This document shows positions 25,766 to 35,418 of a stretch of DNA of 64,000 bases, piece by piece. Each line of letters starts with the position of its first letter. The stretch's first letter is position 1. The translations under genes were made by a program, and so were the position numbers. The notes beneath the pieces are model-generated. The model searched no databases and was not told the origin of the DNA. It worked only from the letters and a program-made list of their open reading frames with translations. Origin of the DNA: an uncultured Aquimarina sp. (GTDB taxonomy: Bacteria > Bacteroidota > Bacteroidia > Flavobacteriales > Flavobacteriaceae); assembly GCF_947495315.1 (NCBI RefSeq), contig NZ_CANLYD010000001.1, positions 62,001 to 126,000 on the forward strand, written 5' to 3'.

Positions 25766-26629
25766 ATGAGTTTGCAGAATTGGAAAAATTCCGGATCATA
25801 TTATTCATACAAAAACTATAAAATTTTCTACAGGGAAGAAGGAGTAGAGGTACCATTGATTCTAGTTCATGGGTTTCCAACATCTTCTTGGGATTGGAAT
25901 AAGATTTGGGATGCGCTTATCAAGAAATATAGGGTATATGCTATCGATATGTTGGGATATGGATTTTCTTCTAAACCTACTGATTTTAAATATACCATTG
26001 CTTCACAAGTTGATTTATGGGAAACATTTTTAAAAGAAAAAGGGATTACTTCTTTTCATATACTGGCGCATGATTATGGGGACACAGTGGTTCAAGAAAT
26101 GTTGGCTAGATCTAAAGAAAATCCTGAGTATGATTTTAAAATTGAATCCGTTTGCTTTCTTAATGGAGGAATGTTTCCGGAGACCAATTTCCCTACACTT
26201 ACTCAGAGAATGTTGCTAACTCCTTTTGGTACTATTCTGAAACATTTTATGGGTCGAAACACGTTGGCAAAAAACTTCAAAAAGATATTTGGACAAGATA
26301 CACAAGCTAGTGAACAGGAAATAGATGACTTTTGGGAAACGATAGACTATAACTCTGGTAAAAATGTAATACCGAAACTTATAAAGTATCTAAAAGAAAG
26401 AGATACATATAAAATTCGATGGCGTGAAGCAATACAATATACGGATGTGCCTAAAAGACTTATTGATGGAGGAATGGATCCAATCTCAGGAAAACATATG
26501 GCAGAATTCTATAAAGAAATCGTGCCTAATGCTGATGTAGTGATATTGGACACAATTGGACATTATCCACAGACAGAAGCTCCTGAAGAGGTGTTGTATC
26601 ACTATGAAGAGTTTAGAAAACAATTATAA
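25766..26629 (+). CDS. Alpha/beta hydrolase, MEST/epoxide-hydrolase-like, Asp nucleophile
   Basis: This 287-residue protein is read from the ATG directly after the Mpo1-like gene. The oxyanion motif HGFPTS (35-40), nucleophile elbow AHDYGD with Asp103, and a late GHYPQTEAPEE His motif form the catalytic set. An Asp nucleophile points to the epoxide hydrolase, dehalogenase and MEST branch, not to esterases, and HDYGDTVVQE is close to the MEST signature. Substrate unknown. Confidence 0.87.
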   Translation: MSLQNWKNSGSYYSYKNYKIFYREEGVEVPLILVHGFPTSSWDWNKIWDALIKKYRVYAIDMLGYGFSSKPTDFKYTIASQVDLWETFLKEKGITSFHILAHDYGDTVVQEMLARSKENPEYDFKIESVCFLNGGMFPETNFPTLTQRMLLTPFGTILKHFMGRNTLAKNFKKIFGQDTQASEQEIDDFWETIDYNSGKNVIPKLIKYLKERDTYKIRWREAIQYTDVPKRLIDGGMDPISGKHMAEFYKEIVPNADVVILDTIGHYPQTEAPEEVLYHYEEFRKQL

Positions 26630-26682
26630 CTTTTAAATAGTGCCTATTCGGAAAATACATTGGTATGAAATGTCATTGTAAT

Positions 26683-27327
26683 TCATTCATATTTTTCAGA
26701 TGCCCATTGTATAGTAGGTTCTATCCATTCTTTTAATGGTTTGAAAAGAAATCCGTGACCCATTCCTGTAGTAAGTTCAATTTCTTTAAAATGTATAATA
26801 TTACAGGTTGAATTTTCTTTTCTTGCTATAGCAGATACTCCAAATGGATCTGTTTTTTCATAAATAGTCAAAATATTTCCGCAATAATTGATTTCAGGAA
26901 TATCTATAATATCACGATCTCTAAAACTGGCTATAAACACAAAATTTAAATTAGAATTATTTGCCAAAGTTGATACATATTGAGCAATATATCCACCTTT
27001 CGAAGTGCCTACTACAGTTATTTTTTTAGGATCAATCCCTTTGTTTAATAAACTATCTATTTGATGTACAATATTGTTTGCGTATGTATTTGCATTCACA
27101 TTTCTATTTCTTTTTTCACTAATAACCTTAAAACCTTTTTTTTTAAACTCTCTAATGATTTCCTTGTATTCAGTTCTCCCAAATTCTGGATGAAGTTCAT
27201 TCAGTTCATGGGTTTCAAGAAATCGATTATGAAAAAAGAAAATAAACCGATCATTTTGATCGTAATTATTTTTGCAAGATGATAGTATCCAGAGGAATAG
27301 AACAGTAAATATTAAATGAGTATTCAT
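26683..27327 (-). CDS. Lipoprotein with alpha/beta-hydrolase fold
   Basis: This 214-residue protein has a lipoprotein signal with Cys18 (LSSC). The nucleophile motif GTSKGG holds Ser109, and a His lies in GMGHGF near residue 195. The fold is short but complete enough for a small esterase or peptidase-like enzyme facing the periplasm. It lies 14 bases downstream of the M14 peptidase gene, so it probably belongs to that transcript. Confidence 0.75.
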   Translation of the reverse strand: MNTHLIFTVLFLWILSSCKNNYDQNDRFIFFFHNRFLETHELNELHPEFGRTEYKEIIREFKKKGFKVISEKRNRNVNANTYANNIVHQIDSLLNKGIDPKKITVVGTSKGGYIAQYVSTLANNSNLNFVFIASFRDRDIIDIPEINYCGNILTIYEKTDPFGVSAIARKENSTCNIIHFKEIELTTGMGHGFLFKPLKEWIEPTIQWASEKYE

Positions 27328-27341
27328 GAATCTCCAAGTAA

Positions 27342-29855
27342 TTACATTTCGTCACTAAAGAAAATAGCATTCATCAATAACTTGTTAGTACCATACCAGA
27401 AAGCTCTAAAATTAGTATTGTCTGTGAATAAAATAGTATTTCCTCTCCCTAGACTCTGATGTCTAAAGGGTACAGTGCCGGATAAGGAATCTAAATTCTT
27501 TTTACTAATGTACCCGCTTAATAATGGAGATTTTGTGTATTGAATAGGATTGCTGTAGCTCTGTTTATCAGCTTTGACAAATAAAGTAGTATTTCTAAAC
27601 ATAGCTATTTTGTCATTTTTATAGCCAAAATTTATAGGGTGTGATCTATCCGTTTTAGTTTGAAAAATTGCTCCGCCAATGACTTGAGCACCAAAGAAAT
27701 CTCGTTTTTCTTCAAAGGAGATGTTTTTAGCGTCATTTTCTGGTTTAGAAAATTCGATTTTCATTAGTTCGTTATTCTTAAAGAATTGAGCAGCGTTTCT
27801 ATAGCCAATCAATGTTCCTCCGTTTCGAATCCAGGTTTTTAGTTTATCGATAACATTTTTATCCATTGTCTGATTCCAACTATTTGGTAAAATGATATGT
27901 GTATACCGGGATAGATTTCTTCTTTCTAAATAATCTGTATTTAGTTTCGTTATTGGAATATTATAACGTTGATCCATAAGATGCCAGATTTCACCAGCAT
28001 CATAAGGGGTAATTCCATTTCCTGTCAATAAAGCAATTTTTGGCAAGGATAAGGCTCTAAATTGAGTGCTTCCCAGATCAATACCAGTGGTAAGCCCCGT
28101 TGATACTCCTGTAATATTTACGTGGTTTTCTGAAGCAAGTTTTTGTAAAAATGAATAGATGTCTTCAGAGTTGAGTTTCTGATTTTGTATAGGAATCATA
28201 ATCGTTCCATAATCATAACTTTTGTTTTCGATAGAAAATGGTTTCATACCTACTTTAGCTCTTAATCCTTTATGTAAGATTTTATACAAGACAGCTGGAG
28301 TATAGTATTCATGCCATTCCATGAGGTATGCGTAACTACTTTTGACAATGGTTTTTGGTTTTCTAAAATTTAACTCAGTAATTTCATCTCCTAAATCAGT
28401 AGTAGCTGATTTTTCAGAATAATCTAAGTTAAATGCTAGTGGGAATGTCCAAGCGGATACATCATAAAATAAGCTATCCTGAAATGTAGTTCTTTTCTCA
28501 AACATAGCTTTTATCAAACGACTTTGCTTTTGGTTTTTGGGTACTACATAACTGTACCCTTTTCTAAATTTTTTACCATCTGAAGTCATATCATTTTTTA
28601 GATCGTAAAACTTAATTTGATGCCGTTTTAAGATCTCTGCTAAGTGGTATGCAGAAGCAGCGTCTTTTTCATTACCAAAAACATAAGCTCCATTTTGGGC
28701 TTCTTTTCTTGCATTTGCATAAAAATTCTTTTGGTATTTAAGTAGTTCTACACGCATGGATTTTGCAGCCTCTAATGTAGAAAGAGTTGCTGTAAATTGA
28801 TTTCGTATGGTAAATGGAAATGTCAATATCCCATTATCTGTTTCCTGAGCATGTCCACGAGAACTTCCTTGCTCGAATAGAATACCAATTCCTCCATTGA
28901 TATCCGGAAAAGTAGAACCTTTTCCGTAATAGAAATCATCAAAGTTTTCTTCGGTGAAGTATAAAGATCCTATTTTGTTAAATGCATCGGCATGATAATT
29001 AGCAATTTTTTTGGTAAGCTCCTGATTTAATTTGGGGGTCAAAGGGTGTGTCCTGGATTGTATTCCCGGCTGAAAAAAGAATGTGCTATTGGTTCCCATC
29101 TCGTGATGATCGGTAAGGATGTTTGGGTACCAGTTATGAAAAGTTTTGATTCTAGCTCTTGATTCTGGTAATTGTACAGGTAGCCAATCGCGGTTCATAT
29201 CAAACCAATAATGATTGGTTCTTCCTCCAGGCCATACTTCGCTATATTCTCGATCTTGAGGATCAGTATTTATGTTTTTACTCTTATTAGTATTTGCCCA
29301 GTATGAAAAACGCTGCAAACCATCAGGATTAAATGATGGATCAAACAAAATTACGACCTTATCCAGTAACTCATTAATTTCATTTCCTTGTCCAGCAGCA
29401 AGATAATATGCTGCTAGTAAACTGGCATTAGATCCACTAGGTTCGTTTCCGTGAATAGAAAACCCTTGGTATACAACTGCTGGCATCGACGCGATATCTG
29501 CTGTGCTCGCATTAGCCTGCGTCAATTGAAGATGTTGGGTTCTGATTTTTTCAAGGTTTTGATGGTTTTTTTCTGAAGTGATCGTCAAAAGAATAATGGG
29601 ACGATCTTCAAAAGTTTTTCCACGATCTTCTAGTGTGATACGTGGAGAAGCTTCTGCTAAAGCTTTCATGTATTCCACCAGTTTGTCATGCGTGACATGC
29701 CATTTCCCTGGAACAAATCCTAAAACACTTTGTGGTGTTGGAATCTCAGGATTGTAAGACACTCCTTTTGGTAAATAATAATCTAATGATAGGTTTTCTT
29801 GCGAAAAGGAAGAAAAGAAGAATAGGGATAAGATAATTGTAAAGAAGTGCTTCAT
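27342..29855 (-). CDS. Secreted M14-family zinc carboxypeptidase
   Basis: This 837-residue protein has a signal peptide ending SSFSQ. The zinc motif is His135 and Glu138 in SIHGNEPSG, the third ligand is in LTDHHEMGTN (about 249), and the catalytic Glu is in GILFEQGSSRG. The C-terminal region (about 640-837) contains a glutamine-amidotransferase-like fold (THIILPNSW, LKTWIRNGGTLIGYRNAAQF) often attached to this Bacteroidota M14 group. It probably degrades peptides outside the cell. Confidence 0.9.
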   Translation of the reverse strand: MKHFFTIILSLFFFSSFSQENLSLDYYLPKGVSYNPEIPTPQSVLGFVPGKWHVTHDKLVEYMKALAEASPRITLEDRGKTFEDRPIILLTITSEKNHQNLEKIRTQHLQLTQANASTADIASMPAVVYQGFSIHGNEPSGSNASLLAAYYLAAGQGNEINELLDKVVILFDPSFNPDGLQRFSYWANTNKSKNINTDPQDREYSEVWPGGRTNHYWFDMNRDWLPVQLPESRARIKTFHNWYPNILTDHHEMGTNSTFFFQPGIQSRTHPLTPKLNQELTKKIANYHADAFNKIGSLYFTEENFDDFYYGKGSTFPDINGGIGILFEQGSSRGHAQETDNGILTFPFTIRNQFTATLSTLEAAKSMRVELLKYQKNFYANARKEAQNGAYVFGNEKDAASAYHLAEILKRHQIKFYDLKNDMTSDGKKFRKGYSYVVPKNQKQSRLIKAMFEKRTTFQDSLFYDVSAWTFPLAFNLDYSEKSATTDLGDEITELNFRKPKTIVKSSYAYLMEWHEYYTPAVLYKILHKGLRAKVGMKPFSIENKSYDYGTIMIPIQNQKLNSEDIYSFLQKLASENHVNITGVSTGLTTGIDLGSTQFRALSLPKIALLTGNGITPYDAGEIWHLMDQRYNIPITKLNTDYLERRNLSRYTHIILPNSWNQTMDKNVIDKLKTWIRNGGTLIGYRNAAQFFKNNELMKIEFSKPENDAKNISFEEKRDFFGAQVIGGAIFQTKTDRSHPINFGYKNDKIAMFRNTTLFVKADKQSYSNPIQYTKSPLLSGYISKKNLDSLSGTVPFRHQSLGRGNTILFTDNTNFRAFWYGTNKLLMNAIFFSDEM

Positions 29856-29897
29856 TTTAGAAAGTTTGTGCGAGTGTTGAGTTTATAGTCATCGAAA

Positions 29898-29931
29898 ATA
29901 AAAAAAACCGCTTCAGAGATTGAAGCGGTTT
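29898..29931 (-). terminator. Rho-independent terminator after the DUF3276 gene
   Basis: Minus-strand arms AAACCGCTTCA and TGAAGCGGTTT have a 5-base loop and a T-run after them, 29 bases past the DUF3276 stop. Confidence 0.88.
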
Positions 29932-29959
29932 GCATAAGTTTAACATAAGTTATTATGTC

Positions 29960-30355
29960 TTATATGTCATCGAAGCTTACATCCGTAAAACTTTCTGTAG
30001 AAGCAGTAACTTCTTCATTAGTAGTTGTTGATTCTTCGGCACTTTGTTCGTAAGATTTCTGATAATCTTTTTGATGTCTTTCGCTTATAACTTCTTCACC
30101 TTTTTCATTAACAATGAAATCAGTCATTTCAGCTAAAATTTCACTAAACCCTACAAAGTCTTCTTTGTATAAATAGATTTTATGCTTTTTGTAGTGAAAA
30201 GATCCGTCGTCATTAGTGAATTTTTTACTCTCTGTAATGGTAAGATAGTAATCTCCAGCTTTTGTTGATCTTACATCAAAGAAATATGTTCTTCTTCCTG
30301 CTCTTAAAACTTTTGAGAAAATTTCCTCTTTCTCTAACATTTCATTATCGCTCAT
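29960..30355 (-). CDS. DUF3276 PUR-domain nucleic-acid-binding protein
   Basis: This 131-residue protein has a PUR-alpha-like core (EEIFSKVLRAGRRTYFFDVRSTKAGDYYLTITESKKF...) covering about 8-80, then an acidic, Ser/Thr-rich tail. PUR proteins of this group bind RNA or single-stranded DNA. It is a single gene with its own terminator, downstream of and on the same strand as the ABC exporter. Confidence 0.88.
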   Translation of the reverse strand: MSDNEMLEKEEIFSKVLRAGRRTYFFDVRSTKAGDYYLTITESKKFTNDDGSFHYKKHKIYLYKEDFVGFSEILAEMTDFIVNEKGEEVISERHQKDYQKSYEQSAEESTTTNEEVTASTESFTDVSFDDI

Positions 30356-30433
30356 AATCCGTATTTCTTAATTAATTAGTCTGTTACGATGGAATCAAAA
30401 ATCTAAAAAATTTGTTAATCGTACAACAAAATA

Positions 30434-32191
30434 TCAAATTTCTTTTTCGCTCAGCTGTTTTAAATATAGTTCTTTATAATACCCATCTATGTCTAATAGT
30501 TGATTATGAGTGCCTTGTTGGATGATTTTCCCTTCGCTTAAAACAATTATTTTATCTGCATTTCTTACTGTAGAAACCCTATGACTCACAATAAAAGTAG
30601 TCTTATTTTTAGATATTCTATTGAGATTGTTGAGTATTTCTTCCTCAGTTTCTGTATCTACCGCAGATAAACAATCATCAAAAAGAAGGATAGATGGATT
30701 TTTAATAATTGCTCGAGCGATAGAAACTCGTTGCTTTTGCCCACCAGATAAGGTGATTCCTCTTTCTCCTAAAACCGTATCATATCCCTTACTAAATCCC
30801 TGAATGTTTTCGTGAACAACGGCATTTTTTGCAGCTTCTAAAACCTCATTATCTGTGGCGTTTACTTTTCCAAATTTTATATTATTTCTTATCGAGTCGC
30901 TAAACAAGAAGGCGTCCTGTGGAACATATCCTATGGACGTTCTCAGATTTACTAAATTTAGATCTCCAATAGGCTTTCCATCGATTCTAATTTCTCCATC
31001 AGAAACATCATACAATCTTCCAAGTAGATCTAAAATCGTTGATTTTCCTGACCCTGTTTTCCCGATAATGGCAATTGTTTGTCCGGAATTAATTTCAAAA
31101 CTTATGTTTTTTAACGCTGTAATATTGGTGTCATCATAGATAAAGGAGACATTGTCGAAAATAATATTTCCTATTATTGGCGTATTTTCGGTAACGGTAT
31201 TTGTGATTTCAGGTTCCTGGCTTAAGAATTCATTAATTCTAACCTGAGAAGCTTCTGCTTGCTGTATAATGGAAGTGACCCACCCTACAGTGGCAACAGG
31301 CCAGGTAAGCATATTGACAAAAATGATAAATTCTACAATAACACCAAGGTCCTGAATCGTACCATTAATATATTGTTTGCCTCCAATATAAATAACCATG
31401 ATATTACTAATACCTATAAGTAGTACCATTAATGGGAAAAATAACGCTTGTACTTTTACTAGGTCAATGTTCTTTTCTTTACTGGTATTTGATAACTCCG
31501 TAAAGTTTCTTAACGTTTGTAGTTCTATCCCGTAGGCTTTTATAACAGAAATGCCACTAAATGATTCTTGAGTGAATGTCGTTAGTTTGGATAAAAATTG
31601 TTGTACGATGGTACTTCTTTTATGTATGGCTACACTCAATTTGTAAATAGAAACAGAAAGAATAGGTAAAGGAGCAACTGTATACAAGGTTAATTTTGGA
31701 GCAATACTGATCATATATCCTATTACTAAAACAAATAGCGTAATAGTGGTTACACTATACATGATAGCGGGACCTACATACATTCTCACCTTGGATACAT
31801 CTTCACTGATGCGATTCATCAAATCGCCTGTTCTGTTTTTTTTATAAAAATTAAGTGATAAAATCTGGTAATGTCTGAAAACTTCATTTTTTAGATCAAA
31901 TTCAATAAATCGTGATACTACGATAAAAGTTTGTCGCATTAAGAAAGTAAAGAAACCTGCTAAAAGAGCAGAACCAAGAAGAAGTAGAAGATTGATAAGT
32001 AGATTTCTTTTTAAGTAACTATAATCAGTAATTTCTCCATCAATATATTGACGAATAAGATCAATACTGTCGCCAATAAATGTGGGAACTGCAATAGCAA
32101 AAACTCTTGCAATTATTGTAATAACTAAACCAATGATAAGGCGATATTTATATTTTAGGAAGTACTTGTTTAGATGGCGTAATGCACGCAT
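30434..32191 (-). CDS. ABC exporter half-transporter (MsbA/LmrA-like)
   Basis: This 585-residue protein fuses a six-helix type-I exporter domain (about 1-310) to an ATPase domain with Walker A GKTGSGKST (about 377-385), signature LSGGQ (about 478), Walker B ILLFDD and the H-loop VSHR. It should work as a homodimer in the inner membrane. Lipid, drug and peptide export are all possible. It lacks the C39 peptidase domain needed to mature the double-glycine peptides. Confidence 0.93.
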   Translation of the reverse strand: MRALRHLNKYFLKYKYRLIIGLVITIIARVFAIAVPTFIGDSIDLIRQYIDGEITDYSYLKRNLLINLLLLLGSALLAGFFTFLMRQTFIVVSRFIEFDLKNEVFRHYQILSLNFYKKNRTGDLMNRISEDVSKVRMYVGPAIMYSVTTITLFVLVIGYMISIAPKLTLYTVAPLPILSVSIYKLSVAIHKRSTIVQQFLSKLTTFTQESFSGISVIKAYGIELQTLRNFTELSNTSKEKNIDLVKVQALFFPLMVLLIGISNIMVIYIGGKQYINGTIQDLGVIVEFIIFVNMLTWPVATVGWVTSIIQQAEASQVRINEFLSQEPEITNTVTENTPIIGNIIFDNVSFIYDDTNITALKNISFEINSGQTIAIIGKTGSGKSTILDLLGRLYDVSDGEIRIDGKPIGDLNLVNLRTSIGYVPQDAFLFSDSIRNNIKFGKVNATDNEVLEAAKNAVVHENIQGFSKGYDTVLGERGITLSGGQKQRVSIARAIIKNPSILLFDDCLSAVDTETEEEILNNLNRISKNKTTFIVSHRVSTVRNADKIIVLSEGKIIQQGTHNQLLDIDGYYKELYLKQLSEKEI

Positions 32192-32332
32192 AAAGCATTG
32201 ATTTTTAGAAGCTGAATTATTAACAAATTCTTAAAGTTTAACAACAAAAAATTTTAAATTCGTAAAAATACATTATTTTAGCACCTCAATTTTGACTATT
32301 ATATAATTTATAACATTTTAAAATTTCCGAAA

Positions 32333-33427
32333 ATGATAACCGAAGTGCTTACTGCAAATCAATTAAAAAAAGAGGCTCCTGTATTTGGCCAATTGTCTTT
32401 TAACGATCACGAACAAGTTGTTTTTTGTCAAGACAAAGATACAGGATTAAAGGCAATAATTGGGGTGCATAACACAATTTTAGGTCCGGCTTTAGGAGGG
32501 ACTAGAATGTATAATTATAAAACAGAATGGGATGCTCTTAATGATGTATTAAGATTGTCAAGAGGAATGACTTATAAAGCTGCTATCACTGGTTTGAATC
32601 TTGGCGGGGGAAAAGCGGTTATTATTGGAGACCCTAAAACATTAAAAACTCCTGCGCTGATGAAGCGTTTTGGTGAGTTTGTGCATACACTAGGTGGAAA
32701 ATACTATACAGCAGAAGATGTTGGTATGGAGACTTCTGATATGGATACTGTTAGAGAAGTGACACCTTATGTGACTGGAATCTCTGAGTCTAAAGGAGGA
32801 GCAGGAAACCCATCTCCTGTAACTGCATATGGTGTTTATATGGGAATGAAAGCCTCAGCTAAATTTGCTTACGGAACAGATAATCTAGAAGGTAAAAAGA
32901 TATTAGTACAAGGTATTGGTCATGTAGGAGAAGAGCTTGTTCGCCTAACTGCAGAAGAAGGAGCTAATGTTATTATTACAGATATAAACCAGGAAAGACT
33001 TCATGAAGTAAGCAATGCATATGGAGTAGAAATATATAAAGGAGAGGATTTATATTCAGAAACTGCTGATATCTATGCACCTTGTGCATTAGGAGCTACG
33101 GTTAACGATGAAACTATTAATAAGCTAAAAGTTAAGGTGATTGCAGGAGCTGCTAACAACCAGTTGGCTTCAGAAAATATTCACGGTCCATTATTACAGG
33201 AAAAAGGGATTGTGTATGCTCCGGACTTTTTAATCAATGCAGGAGGTATTATTAATGTATATGCAGAGATTGAAGGATACGGAAGAGACCAAATTATAAC
33301 TAAAACTGAAAATATCTATAATACTACATTAGATATTTTAAACAAAGCAAAGGCTACTGGTATGACTACAAATACTGCTGCTGTTAGTATTGCAGATGAA
33401 AGAATTGCTGCCAAAAAAAAGCAATAA
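32333..33427 (+). CDS. Leucine dehydrogenase (Glu/Leu/Phe/Val dehydrogenase family)
   Basis: This 364-residue NAD-dependent amino-acid dehydrogenase interconverts branched-chain amino acids and 2-oxo acids. It shows the substrate-site GLNLGGGKAVIIGDP with catalytic Lys, the AEDVGMETSDMD segment, and a Rossmann motif VQGIGHVG near residue 190. Length fits leucine dehydrogenase rather than the longer glutamate enzymes. It is followed by hairpins that end its transcript. Confidence 0.93.
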   Translation: MITEVLTANQLKKEAPVFGQLSFNDHEQVVFCQDKDTGLKAIIGVHNTILGPALGGTRMYNYKTEWDALNDVLRLSRGMTYKAAITGLNLGGGKAVIIGDPKTLKTPALMKRFGEFVHTLGGKYYTAEDVGMETSDMDTVREVTPYVTGISESKGGAGNPSPVTAYGVYMGMKASAKFAYGTDNLEGKKILVQGIGHVGEELVRLTAEEGANVIITDINQERLHEVSNAYGVEIYKGEDLYSETADIYAPCALGATVNDETINKLKVKVIAGAANNQLASENIHGPLLQEKGIVYAPDFLINAGGIINVYAEIEGYGRDQIITKTENIYNTTLDILNKAKATGMTTNTAAVSIADERIAAKKKQ

Positions 33428-33439
33428 ACAGATTTGTAT

Positions 33440-33467
33440 AAAATTTACTTCATAAAAAGTAAATTTT
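33440..33467 (+). repeat. Perfect 11-bp hairpin after leucine dehydrogenase
   Basis: AAAATTTACTT and AAGTAAATTTT have a 6-base loop, ending in four T. This is a weak terminator candidate. Confidence 0.5.
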
Positions 33468-33471
33468 AGAA

Positions 33472-33500
33472 TTGGTAGAATAAAAATAATAGTATTTTTG
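33472..33500 (+). promoter_or_regulatory. Promoter of the nusB gene group
   Basis: TTG at 33472-33474, an 18-base spacer and TATTTTTG at 33493-33500 fit the Bacteroidota -33/-7 consensus. The transcript would start inside the left arm of the next hairpin, so that hairpin forms only in RNA read from upstream. Confidence 0.6.
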
Positions 33501-33503
33501 CAG

Positions 33504-33533
33504 GGCGAAAGTGATATACACTTTCGCCTTTTT
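33504..33533 (+). terminator. Rho-independent terminator between leucine dehydrogenase and nusB
   Basis: GGCGAAAGTG and CACTTTCGCC pair around ATATA and are followed by a T-run. Confidence 0.88.
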
Positions 33534-33560
33534 AAATATAATAGTTCTTTGTAATTTCTT

Positions 33561-34505
33561 ATGTTAACCAGAAGACATATCCGAGTTAAAGTAATGCAGT
33601 CCCTCTATGCACTAGAGCAGACGCAAAGTGATAATCTAGATAAAGAAGAAAAGTTTTTACTTTTTAGTATTGAACAGATGTATGATTTATTTCTTATAAA
33701 TCTTCAACTTCTGGTAGAAATAAGAAAGCATGCTACTGATTTCTTAGAAAAAAGCCAGAAAAAATATTTGGCTACCTCAGAAGAAAAAAACCCAAACCAA
33801 AAGTTTATTAATAATGAAGTTCTTACCTTATTAGAAAAGAACATCGAGCTTAACGAAGCGATGGATCGTAAGAAAATGAACTGTTGGGATCTTGATGATG
33901 AGTATGTTAAAATTCTTTGGAAAGAAATTAGCGAGAGTGAACTCTATGCTGATTATATGAAAACAAAGATGAGTTCTTTTAAAGAAGACAAGGATTTCAT
34001 TCTTGATGTTTTCAAAGAAATTATAGCTCCTAATGATAAGCTATATGAATATATAGAAGACAAGAAACTTACCTGGATAGATGATTTACCGTTAATCAAT
34101 ACTGGAATTATAAAGATGCTGAGAAAGGTAAAGCAAACTCATGATGAGCATATGTCTTTACCTAGATTGTATAAAGATGTCGATGATAAGAAATTTGCAA
34201 AAGATATTTTTAGAAAAACTGCTCTTAATGGAGTAGAATTTGCAAAAGAAATAGAAGGTAGAACTCCTAATTGGGATAAGGATAGAATCGCAGAATTAGA
34301 CAAAGCAGTGATTAAAATGGCGATTTGTGAGTTCCAGAAATTCCCATCTATACCTGTAAAAGTAACAATTAACGAATATTTAGAGATTGCCAAAGAATAT
34401 AGTACACCAAAGAGTAGTATCTTTATCAACGGGATATTAGATAAAATATCGAAAGAATATCAAGAAAACGGTAAACTAAATAAAGTTGGCCGAGGGCTTA
34501 TGTAG
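33561..34505 (+). CDS. nusB: Transcription antitermination factor NusB (long Bacteroidota form)
   Basis: This 314-residue protein starts MLTRRHIRVKVMQSLYALEQ, the NusB N-terminal helix. The all-helical NusB core is completed in the last ~130 residues (TALNGVEFAKEI...LDKAVIKMAICEF...VTINEYLEIAKEYSTPKSSIFINGILDKI). A long insert between these makes it about twice the E. coli length, as is usual in this phylum. NusB with NusE binds boxA RNA in rRNA transcription. Confidence 0.92.
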   Translation: MLTRRHIRVKVMQSLYALEQTQSDNLDKEEKFLLFSIEQMYDLFLINLQLLVEIRKHATDFLEKSQKKYLATSEEKNPNQKFINNEVLTLLEKNIELNEAMDRKKMNCWDLDDEYVKILWKEISESELYADYMKTKMSSFKEDKDFILDVFKEIIAPNDKLYEYIEDKKLTWIDDLPLINTGIIKMLRKVKQTHDEHMSLPRLYKDVDDKKFAKDIFRKTALNGVEFAKEIEGRTPNWDKDRIAELDKAVIKMAICEFQKFPSIPVKVTINEYLEIAKEYSTPKSSIFINGILDKISKEYQENGKLNKVGRGLM

Positions 34506-34554
34506 TTCAAAAAAAATAGTATTTTTAACCCTCAATTAATTAAAAACCCAAGTA

Positions 34555-35034
34555 ATGAAAAAAGGAATCTTGATTTTAGCTGGTGTTTTTGCTTTGACAT
34601 TTATGTCTTGTAAAGATAATGCAGCAGAAAAAGTTAAAGAAGAAAATGTAGCAGATGCTGCAGATCGTGATGCAAAGAATACAGATTTCCCTGTAATGAG
34701 CTTTGATCAAACTGAACACGATTTTGGAACAATCAATGAAGGTGATGTGGTAGAGCATACATTTACATTTACTAATACTGGTAAAGCACCATTAGTAATT
34801 GTTAATGCAAAAGGAAGTTGTGGATGTACAGTTCCTGAGTGGACAAAAGAGCCTGTTGCTCCTGGAGCTACTGGATCTATGTTAGTAAAATTTAATTCTA
34901 ACGGTAAACCAAACGCTCAAAACAAACAAGTTACTATTACTGCTAATACTGAAGCAGGAAAAGAAATCCTTAAGATTAAGGCAATGGTAACTCCAAAAGC
35001 TAAACCAGTAAGCGGAACTCCGGTAAGCGAGTAA
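34555..35034 (+). CDS. DUF1573 lipoprotein
   Basis: This 159-residue protein has a lipoprotein signal with Cys19 (FMSCK). The mature part is an Ig-like DUF1573 module (FDFGTINEGDVVEHTFTFTNTGKAPLVI...GSCGCTVPEW). Function is unknown. It sits 5 bases before yajC, an arrangement common in this phylum, and is likely co-transcribed with nusB and yajC. Confidence 0.88.
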   Translation: MKKGILILAGVFALTFMSCKDNAAEKVKEENVADAADRDAKNTDFPVMSFDQTEHDFGTINEGDVVEHTFTFTNTGKAPLVIVNAKGSCGCTVPEWTKEPVAPGATGSMLVKFNSNGKPNAQNKQVTITANTEAGKEILKIKAMVTPKAKPVSGTPVSE

Positions 35035-35039
35035 TATTT

Positions 35040-35342
35040 ATGGAAGGATTTGGAGGACAATTACCTTTTATACTTTTGATATTTGTGGTGATGTATTTTT
35101 TTATGATACGTCCGCAAATGCAAAAAGCAAAAAAGGAGAAGAAATTCGCTGCAGAGCTTAAAAAAGGAGATCGCGTTGTAACAAAAAGTGGTCTTCATGG
35201 AAAAGTTTTTGACTTCAGTGAAAAAAGTAATGCTGTTATTATTGAAACAGGATCTGGTAAGTTGACATTTGATAAATCTGCTATTTCGTTAGAAATGAGT
35301 CAGAAGTTAAATGCACCACCACCTGCTGAAAAAAAGAAGTAA
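35040..35342 (+). CDS. yajC: Preprotein translocase accessory subunit YajC
   Basis: This 100-residue protein has one N-terminal membrane helix (PFILLIFVVMYFFMIRPQ), then the family core KAKKEKKFAAELKKGDRVVTKSGLHGKV. It associates with SecDF. It is the last gene before a strong terminator. Confidence 0.95.
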   Translation: MEGFGGQLPFILLIFVVMYFFMIRPQMQKAKKEKKFAAELKKGDRVVTKSGLHGKVFDFSEKSNAVIIETGSGKLTFDKSAISLEMSQKLNAPPPAEKKK

Positions 35343-35360
35343 TCATCGGCTTATAAAGTA

Positions 35361-35394
35361 AAAGCGTCATATTTCTAAATATGACGCTTTTTTT
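35361..35394. terminator. Terminator between yajC and pepT
   Basis: AAAGCGTCATATTT and ATATGACGCTTT with a T-run follow yajC. The flanking A-run makes it usable from the convergent pepT side as well. Confidence 0.88.
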
Positions 35395-35418
35395 ATGCAT
35401 TTGTTTTTCTTTGTGAAT

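Noticed and set aside
30434..32191. ABC exporter as the maturation transporter for the double-glycine peptides
   Set aside because: It has no N-terminal C39 peptidase domain and no linkage to the peptide genes.
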